NCBI GenBank assembly: GCA_030248295.1
Contig: JASANH010001481.1
Location: forward strand, 124,001-188,000
DNA: 64,000 nt
Reading direction: 5' to 3'
Source of the DNA: Mesodorylaimus sp. YZB2_4
Lineage: Eukaryota > Nematoda > Enoplea > Dorylaimida > Dorylaimidae
The notes beneath the pieces are model-generated. The model had not been told where the DNA came from. It saw nothing but the letters and a program-made list of their open reading frames with translations, and ran no database searches. Of the stretch, positions 57,254 to 64,000 are shown piece after piece. The stretch's first letter is position 1; each line of letters begins with the position of its first letter. The translations under genes were made by a program, and so were the position numbers.

Positions 57254-58275
57254 TTTGGTTTGCGAGTTTGATCTTTTAGAATTAATGGACCGCTCGAATG
57301 ATCTAAGAGATGAGTCGAGAAATGAATTTGTCAGGAGACAATTCGAAAAACTTGGCGCTGCGAAGAGCGAGAGAGAACACAACCGCACATGAGGATGAGG
57401 TGTTTGCAGATTAGCCTACATGAAAGAAGTCCCGACAGTGCTTATTTTACTGGATTCTGCTTAAGCTACCTCAGCCTCCTTGGCGCGGCTCGCTAAGTTG
57501 ATGTCAAGGTACTTATCCCTAACGGCCGGATCGGATGGAGGTTTGTCGGATCGGATCAGAACGGATGAGTTTCGGATCGGATCATGTGAAATACATGCTG
57601 TACTTGTAATTTTTTTGAACAAGTAGTAGCATAAACTTTTCCGAAAGGCCGCTCCCTATAAGAAACACACAAGTATTTATTATCATAGTGCCAGTGGCAC
57701 AATTTGGGTCCCTCCCAAGGCTTTGCCACAACGCTCATCATGGATCTACTGTACTTCACAAGCTGAAACATTAACGAGCGCGATAACAACTTCGAATTAG
57801 GGTCAACAAGTTGGGCACAAATTACCGCAGGCGTTGAGAAAGTAAAAGCCCAGGAAAGCTTTATCGTCAAAACTTGTTCCATCATGGCAATGCGCCCAAT
57901 CATTTCTCAGAGGTTGTGAGGACTTTTCTGCAAGATTTCTACTACGAGACTCCTCTTTTGTCGAGCCAATAGTCCAGACCCAGCTCCACAGGATGTTTTT
58001 GTTCCCATCAGATTGAAGGAATTTGTTCAGATTCGATTTTGAACGTCTAGGGTGATGTTATGGAGCGCTCAAGAATAAAACGACACTGCCTTTCACGTAA
58101 GTGGATTGAAGCGATGACGCTATCGAGTGACCCGCTTGACCTAAATAGTTTTTAAGGTTGTAAAATAAAATCGTATCTCGAGCTATTCTTGGTTTGAAAG
58201 GACATTCCAGGAACCTTTTTAGCATTAATGCAGATTGATCTCATCTCATTCATTAGTTACGCTACGTACAGTAGT
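57254..58275. other. no gene seen; GGATCGG-rich patch at 57527-57585
   Basis: The left part is the upstream flank of the VWA-like copy, related to that at 28.44-28.5 kb. A patch of repeated CGGATCGGAT motifs lies at 57527-57585. No supported gene. Confidence 0.4.
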
Positions 58276-58454
58276 GTAACCAGCACACCCAGGCGGCGGG
58301 AGATAGTCGAGACCGAAGTCTCTAAGCAAAAAACTCCGACTGGAGGTAGGCAAGTCTTGCGACTATACCTGCTCTAGAAACATCAACCGAAGAGGTTGAC
58401 GTCCCAGCCAGGAGAGCGTATCGATTACTCCCGACCGCCAGGCGTGCTAGTCAC
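58276..58454 (+). repeat. structured ~180-bp repeat, copy b
   Basis: Ends are inverted repeats (GTAACCAGCAC at the left, GTGCTAGTCAC at the right). Internal stems: GAGAC/GTCTC with a CGAA loop (58309-58322), AGTC/GACT with loop TTGC (58353-58364), TCAACC/GGTTGA (58383-58399), and a weaker stem around TCGAT (58411-58431). Confidence 0.75.
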
Positions 58455-58792
58455 ATTCCCCACCGTTGGAAAAATGGGAGAACCAACCCCCCAGTGGTGG
58501 TGCCATATCAGCGCTAGGTGTTCCACCCACCGTCGCGCTAAGACGCACCAAACGCTCGCCGAACCTTCTCCTCCCGCGTAGGTAATAGCGGAGTAGGTTT
58601 CGCCCGCTGGCCCCTGGTGCCTCAGTGGAGGCAACCCAGACCGAAGTCTGGTAGGGAGTACACCTGCAGGGAACCCCGGGCCACAGCAAGCGCAGGCGCG
58701 CCAGTCCGGCATTCACCACAACCACCCGGGCTAGCACACTAGTTCATAAGGGGCTTACATCCGAAGAAGGCCCTTTGGTTCGTGACGCCAGT

Positions 58793-58971
58793 GTAACCAG
58801 CGCACCCAGGCGGCGGGAGATAGTCGAGACCGAAGTCTCTAAGCAAAAATCTCCGACTGGTGGAAGGCAAGTCTCGCGACTATACCTGCTCTAGAAACAT
58901 CAACCGAAGAGGTTGACGTCCCAGCCAGGGGAGCGTATCGATTACTCCCGACCGCCAGGCGTGCTGGTCAC
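58793..58971 (+). repeat. structured ~180-bp repeat, copy c
   Basis: Nearly identical to copy b (a handful of substitutions), same orientation, 340 bp downstream. Its ends pair well (GTAACCAGCGC against CGTGCTGGTCAC). Bases 58455-58792 between the two copies are unrelated, so b and c may bracket a composite insertion. Confidence 0.75.
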
Positions 58972-59841
58972 AGTAGTTGGAGAAAGATTGTAATAGCTTC
59001 TTGTTCAAGTAGAAATTGAGACGGCCTTAAAGCGGCATTTCCAAAGCAACAAAAAGACCAATAAATTACTCAAATAAGGCATTATTTATAATATTTTTTA
59101 TTTTCGACGTTTCGTCTTATCTGAAGACATCATCAGGAACTGGGGCCTGTTTCACCACGACTTCGTATTCTAAGCTCTGAATCCTTCGGATTCCAGAGTC
59201 TGAAACCTGGAGTCTGCATCCAGAGTGTTGCACCATGCACTCCGAAACAGAGGGCCGTACTGACAGAAATGCGTGAAATTCTGAAAAGGACATCTTGTAA
59301 GCTTTGTCTAGTGGGTACAAATTCGAGCAAAATCTTAGCTAGTATAGATCAATCTAAAATTAAAGATATTTTGTGAACTCAGCTGCCGGCGCCCTCCAGG
59401 CTGCGCACAACATGAGCATGGTTCTGAGGACTCAAAGCACTGCAGACTAGCGTTGTTACAGTTAACTGTAAGCGAATCTCCTCGCTGAAACTGAATTTAA
59501 CTGTAAGTGAATCTTTTTAGAATCAGTTAGATTCAGTTTTCGAGTTACTACGCTTTTTAAAATTAATAATCTGCTTGCGGATGTTGGTGCAGATCTCAAA
59601 GAGAAACGCTAGTTATCGTAAAAAAATCAATCCATTCGAATTTTGGTCCAAATGTAGAGAGAAGTTGCAAAATCTTCACGAATATTGTAGTTCTTCATCA
59701 TTTCCTGCAGGCTAGCGCCGAGTGAAAGAGTTATAAGCTAGGCGAGGTCCAAGTTGAAAAGCAGTCGGTATAATTAATTACATAAAAGTACCTATGAAAA
59801 AGGTGTCGTCAATTTCAATCATTTCATTACAAACATTTTAA
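58972..59841. other. no gene seen
   Basis: No supported gene. A segment near 59460-59535 carries repeated CTGAATT/TAACTG motifs that recur at about 62925-63000, another dispersed repeat. Confidence 0.4.
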
Positions 59842-59956
59842 AGTTACATCTTCTTGATCTTAAAAAGCTTTGCCAACCAGTAAGTTGGACTTGACACGCT
59901 CATTCGATAATTCCCAAGTTCCTGGTGTCGAAGAAAGCTCTACTATAAAATTTCTT

Positions 59957-60797
59957 AAAAAATCTGTTATCAGACAACAAAATTAGCCCAGCCATTGTAC
60001 TTGTAACCAAGCCTGGCAGGCGTAGGAGGGAGGCGGCCGACCGAAGTGGGCGGGACAAGAACTCCGACTGCAGCAGGATAGTCTTGCGACTATACCTACG
60101 GCTGAAACATCAACCGGAGGGGTTGACGTCTCCCAGCCAGGGGAGAGTATCGATTACTCTCTCCCACTCGCCATGGCCTACCAGGCACGAGGGTTACATA
60201 CTTCGACTAAATGCAGGGCGAGACTAGGTTGGCTGGGCTCCCTCGGCGACGCATGCTTGAGTGGATTATACTTTTCTACAATCGATTCGTAAAGTCGTGG
60301 GGTCGATACCCTGTCGGATTCTATCCTTTCTGTCTTACACCAAAGGCTAGTACTCGCATGAACATCCGTATTCGTACTTTGGAGGAATGCAATGCGACCC
60401 TCTGTTGCCTTGAACCTAAATTGGAAACAGAGAGGACTCGTTGCAGTAAGGTCGCAGGAGTCGTAGGAGGGTATGAGTACTTTATGTTTAGCCCAGCCAG
60501 CGACACTGGAACAGAAAATTTAGATTCTGTGGAGCCAGCTAACTAATAGCATCGTTTTAGGCGACCAACCTACTGCAATAGAACTCAAGACTGTCAGCCT
60601 GTTTGCCATCTCTTAATTGCCTGAATGAAGTAGCTGAGGCAGGGGATGCCCTGTTGCACTTTTTATCATTGGGGATTCTGTTTGATCACAATTTATTTAC
60701 AAACGCCGCCGAGGGAGCCCTGCCAACCCAGTCTCGCCCTGCATTCACTCAGAGTACAGTGGCTGGGCTAACTTTGTTGTCTGATAACAGGTTTTTT
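59957..60797. mobile_element. nested TIR element (MITE-like)
   Basis: Outer inverted arms of ~38 bp lie at 59957-59994 and 60760-60797 (CTGTTATCAGACAACAAA, then TTAGCCCAGCC), with about three mismatches. An inner pair of ~40-bp arms lies at 60212-60251 and 60704-60743. The left interval holds structured repeat copy a (60003-60197). The same outer-arm sequence occurs alone at 3366-3405. No transposase frame was seen, so mobilisation would have to be in trans. Confidence 0.7.
60003..60197 (+). repeat. structured ~190-bp repeat, copy a
   Basis: Ends are GTAACC...GCCTGG and CCAGGC...GGTTAC, a clear terminal inverted repeat. Internal stems: TAGTC/GACTA with loop TTGC, TCAACC/GGTTGA, and a 10-bp stem GGGAGAGTA/TACTCTCTCCC around TCGAT. 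The CGAA hairpin (60037-60050) has one G-G mismatch. Confidence 0.75.
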
Positions 60798-62870
60798 TTG
60801 GAAATACCAGTACTTTTTCGCACCTCTATTTTCATTGAGAATTCAGAATGCATACAAGAAATTTTCCGTCTAGTCCCTCCTTAGCTGGCGCAAGTCTCAC
60901 GCAAAAAAGGTTCCCACATTATACTCTTTGTAGTCTATTGCATATGACTTCTAACAGGTAGCGAGTGTTCACATTGGTACAGCATTCCGCTGCCGCGCTT
61001 ATCACGACAATGGCTTCGCTTCTAGAGCGTCCAGCAAGGACGCACTCGTCAAATATACTGATTCACAACCACAGGTCAGCAGCCTCAGTAGCCACCAAAC
61101 CGGAGGAAGTTAACGCGGTTTTGAGGTCCACAAAGAACTACTCACGATCAGCCCCAGTTCAGCTTCACATCTAAAAAACTAGCCGACCCTCGTACAGCAC
61201 TCCTGATCCAATCCGACCCGACCCTTTGAAAATCTCAACACACAAAAAGATCCCACCAACGGGCCGTCCTCATGCATATCCATACTCTCCCGCTCAGCTT
61301 ATACTCGCACTTGGGTACTGATGGTAGTGTTCCTGAGAAAATCAGGAAAACTGTGGGTCGCGCGAAAGAGAAAGGTCTCTGATCGAAGGTCGAGAAAGGT
61401 CGATAAGGTGGCTCTGATTGTGTGTGCGTCTTACATCTTTCGGCACATCAACTTTTTTTTCTCTTATCGCATAATGTCACACAAAACACGCGTCTTGTCT
61501 TCTTGGTCGTCTCGGCTAACAAAAATATTCCACCTGCTGATGGTATCTGTGCTAAAATCCAGTTCTTAGAACAAAAAAATTAATTAGCTCGAATCCTAAA
61601 ATCACACCCTCAAAAGAATAACCCCTGATATGAGAGCTTCCAGAAAAACCCAACCTTTTGATCTGTATGTGTTATGTACCCGCTTTAATTATGGCTACTT
61701 GATTGCGCAAAACTCCAACCCCGTTTCAAGTGCAAATTATTATTTCAGATTAAATCCAACGTAGTAAGAAAACCCAGATCTCTTGAAAGTACGAAACAGG
61801 ATTATGCATGGCACCCTAATTTCAGGAAACACTGGATAGGTATCAATTACTAGCTATATTATTTCATCACATAAGTAAATGTCCAGTGAAGGAATGTATG
61901 TCGGAATAAGGCTTCACTTTTGGTGCCAGACAGTCGAGGAATGTAAGCGTTGCTGAGGCCAACCGAGTGCAATAGGCGTGATAACCATGTAAGCTAACTG
62001 TGCGCGCCAAGTCCAAAGTGCTCATTCAAGTGCTGTAAGCTACTAGCACACATTTCGTTGCATTCACATCTGTATGATCAGTGGTTCTTGCTGTGGACTT
62101 GTTTTAAGTACTTCGTCGTCGTCGTCTTCCGTCGTCATCTATGGAACAGCAAAACGTGCATTTTGAATCTCGAGAACGGCCGAGCCATTTCCAACAAAAT
62201 TTTGCACGATCATTGGTCATGGCAAGCATAGCTCACCAACAAAATTATGTGCTTTTTTGTTGATCTGTTGTCGAGTTATGAACGATCAAAGTTGCCATTG
62301 CGCGTCTGTGTGTCTGGGCTAAGCAGGCAGCTACCGCGCCTTTTGATATTTGGCTCTTATGGCCAGCTGGTCAGCAGCGGTCTGCTCCTAAAATCTTGCG
62401 GGCTTTTTAAATTCGTGTGTTGCGAGGCGACAGAAATTTGAGAAACACTCGCAGGGTTCTTCTGGACCTGCCGTTCAGTTCACGGGCCTTGGTTCCGTCT
62501 TCCAGGCTTCCAATTCTGAATTTTTTGCACAAAAGACCCGACGAAGCGAGAGTGTTTCCAAAAATTTGCAAGACTTCGGCCGCTGACCTCTGCTGAGTAG
62601 TTGGCCTGACGAGCTAAATATTTTGCCCAGAGCTTTCTTTTGGACCAAAAGAAATTACAATCATGAGCTATGGCAAGTTCGCATTAGAACGGTTACAAGG
62701 TTCAGGTACTTGGTCTGTCAGCCGATTTGTTGGTGGGTGGACTGTCGAGACATGGTCGTGCATCGCTGTGCTCGTAAAGGACCCTCTGGTGATGACTTTG
62801 GTCTTTACTGCGCTGAGCTGTTTAAAATCTTAAATGCGAAAGAGTAGTCATTTGAATGAAGAAACGTGGA

Positions 62871-63248
62871 GATTGTTCTCGTCAAGTGTTCACATCTTGA
62901 TGCAAAATGCTTTTGAAAAAAAACTGAATCATTCAGTTAAATTCAGTTAACTGAATCTTTTGAGATCCACATAACTGAAACTGAAACTGAATCTTTTTTC
63001 CAAAACTGTATCAACGCTACTGCAGACTTACTTACGATTAGTACACCGAAAAAATCCAGCAGGCTGGCGATGTTCTTGCTCACGTCGAATACGGCCAACA
63101 ATCCTTTTATAGAACCAGTTTAAACTATCTTATGACGAGCAACAGAAACATCTTCTAGCGCTCTTGTGTCGCTTCGATTGCTATTTTCTCTTGGCGCAGG
63201 TACATTTGTGGCGGCCATTTGTATTCCATACTCGCTCAGTGCTCGTTT
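62871..63248. other. no gene seen
   Basis: Intergenic. It includes a repeat related to 59460-59535 at about 62925-63000. It is upstream of the partial gene that begins at 63249 or 63273; no core promoter was identified. Confidence 0.35.
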
Positions 63249-64000
63249 ATGCCAGATATTATATTCATTTGTATGCGCACTTGTAAGATCAGAAGTACTG
63301 CTCCTTTTCTTGGTTTGCCGATTGGGCTTATTACCTTAGTTCTTTTTTATTCGACGTATTATCAGGCTCCCACAGAAAGCTCGACTCCTTTAGCCTCTGT
63401 TAGAGAGTCGCCAAAGACTGAAACCGCTGAGTACTTTAATGTCACTGCGCTCGAGAATACTGGAGAACTTGACCAGCCGAGCGGGCCGGACGAGTTGGAT
63501 CAAACTGACTTGATTATATTTCAAAACGAAAAACAGTTGGCACTCATTAAATTTAAAAGCTTTAAACCAGAAATATGGAGTTTAGAAATTAATCTTTTCA
63601 TTCAAAAATTGCTGTGGCTCGGCGGAAAAGAAGGTATCGGGGTTATTTCTCTTTGCGTGGGAAATAAATATATTTTATGTGTTAAGGAATTATACCACAA
63701 TTCACAACACCGATTCCAACGTGTAAGCTCAAGTCTGTTATTATATTTTGACTTTAACCTTAGAAATTTTATTTCGAATTCTGCATAGAACAATAGCTTT
63801 AGTCAAATCATTTAGCAAGCAATAGAAATTTACAGCCTCCTCCAAATTTAGACTCAATCATTTGTACCAAACCAGGCAGTGGGCATGACAGTCGACCATA
63901 TACTTCGGAATCAGACCAATTAGGAATCAAATATTTTGAAGATCGCCAAAGTGCATTTGATAACTCCACAAAAATGACACACGCGGTGGCTAGCGTGCCT
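63249..64000 (+). CDS. partial gene, signal-anchored protein, runs off the window
   Basis: Likely exon 1 is 63249-63722 (in-frame ATGs at 63249 and 63273; donor GTAAGC) and exon 2 starts at 63836 after TTTACAG, open to the last base. Phases join at a codon boundary. The N-terminus has a short basic tail (MRTCKIRS) and then a hydrophobic helix (FLGLPIGLITLVLFY). A polar Ser/Thr/Glu-rich stem with an N-glycosylation site (NVT) follows, and then a more ordered region. This layout is typical of type II Golgi enzymes such as glycosyl- or sulfotransferases, but no catalytic motif falls inside the window and I do not recognise the family. Confidence 0.5.

Larger units (their letters stand above)
59842..62870. 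repeat. dispersed repeat split by nested insertions
   Basis: Ends (59842-59950 and 62350-62870) match the uninterrupted repeat at 7841-8340. The ~2.4 kb inserted between them contains the TIR element 59957-60797 and, at 61545-62340, sequence related in reverse to 1045-1430. Short open frames on + (60211-60546, 60603-60884) lie inside the element and have no recognisable domain. Confidence 0.65.

Overview
The window is eukaryotic, from a repeat-rich invertebrate genome. Most genes are split by GT-AG introns whose 3' ends are T-rich (TTTTCAG, TTTTAG). Protein families are metazoan: a two-pore K+ channel, RAD9, RalGAP-beta, a chymotrypsin-fold protease, BTB and F-box proteins. The splice-site style and family mix would fit a nematode, perhaps a basal one, but this is inference and I cannot name a species. 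No bacterial, plasmid or CRISPR feature was seen.

Layout. 0.9-3.4 kb: dispersed repeats around an element with 134-bp inverted arms that look perfect. 4.86-6.29 kb (+): a five-exon trypsin-like protease. 7.8-9.3 kb: a repeat followed by a decayed copy of a VWA-like membrane protein. 10.35-10.9 kb (-): a broken piece of a SCAP-type WD-repeat gene. 11.56-14.47 kb (-): a two-pore K+ channel in one exon. 16.0-17.2 kb (+): a C2H2 zinc-finger protein. 18.1-18.5 kb: a possible solo LTR. 20.0-21.7 kb (-): an F-box/leucine-rich protein. 22.47-25.57 kb (+): a nine-exon RAD9 homologue. 26.87-28.44 kb (-): the intact VWA-like membrane protein. 30.6-31.0 kb: a decayed RAD9 exon fragment abutting a small structured repeat. 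31.85-34.27 kb (-): a two-exon unrecognised protein. 35.05-35.89 kb (+): a BTB/zinc protein. 37.06-54.30 kb (+): the dominant gene, a RalGAP subunit beta homologue with about 28 exons. Its introns hold SINE-like repeats, a foldback element, a 21-bp minisatellite and a poly-C stretch that looks like poor assembly. 55.1-57.3 kb: half a foldback element and a third, decayed VWA-like copy (-). 58.3-62.9 kb: nested small mobile elements. 63.25 kb to the end (+): the start of a membrane-anchored protein that runs out of the window.

The genes look like ordinary independent loci, not a cluster. RAD9 (9-1-1 checkpoint clamp) and RalGAP-beta (Ral GTPase regulation) are conserved housekeeping genes. The most notable accessory signals are a four-copy ~180-bp repeat whose stem-loops covary between copies, and the three-copy VWA-like family. 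All gene models are read by eye from splice signals, reading frame and recalled family sequences. No database search was run.
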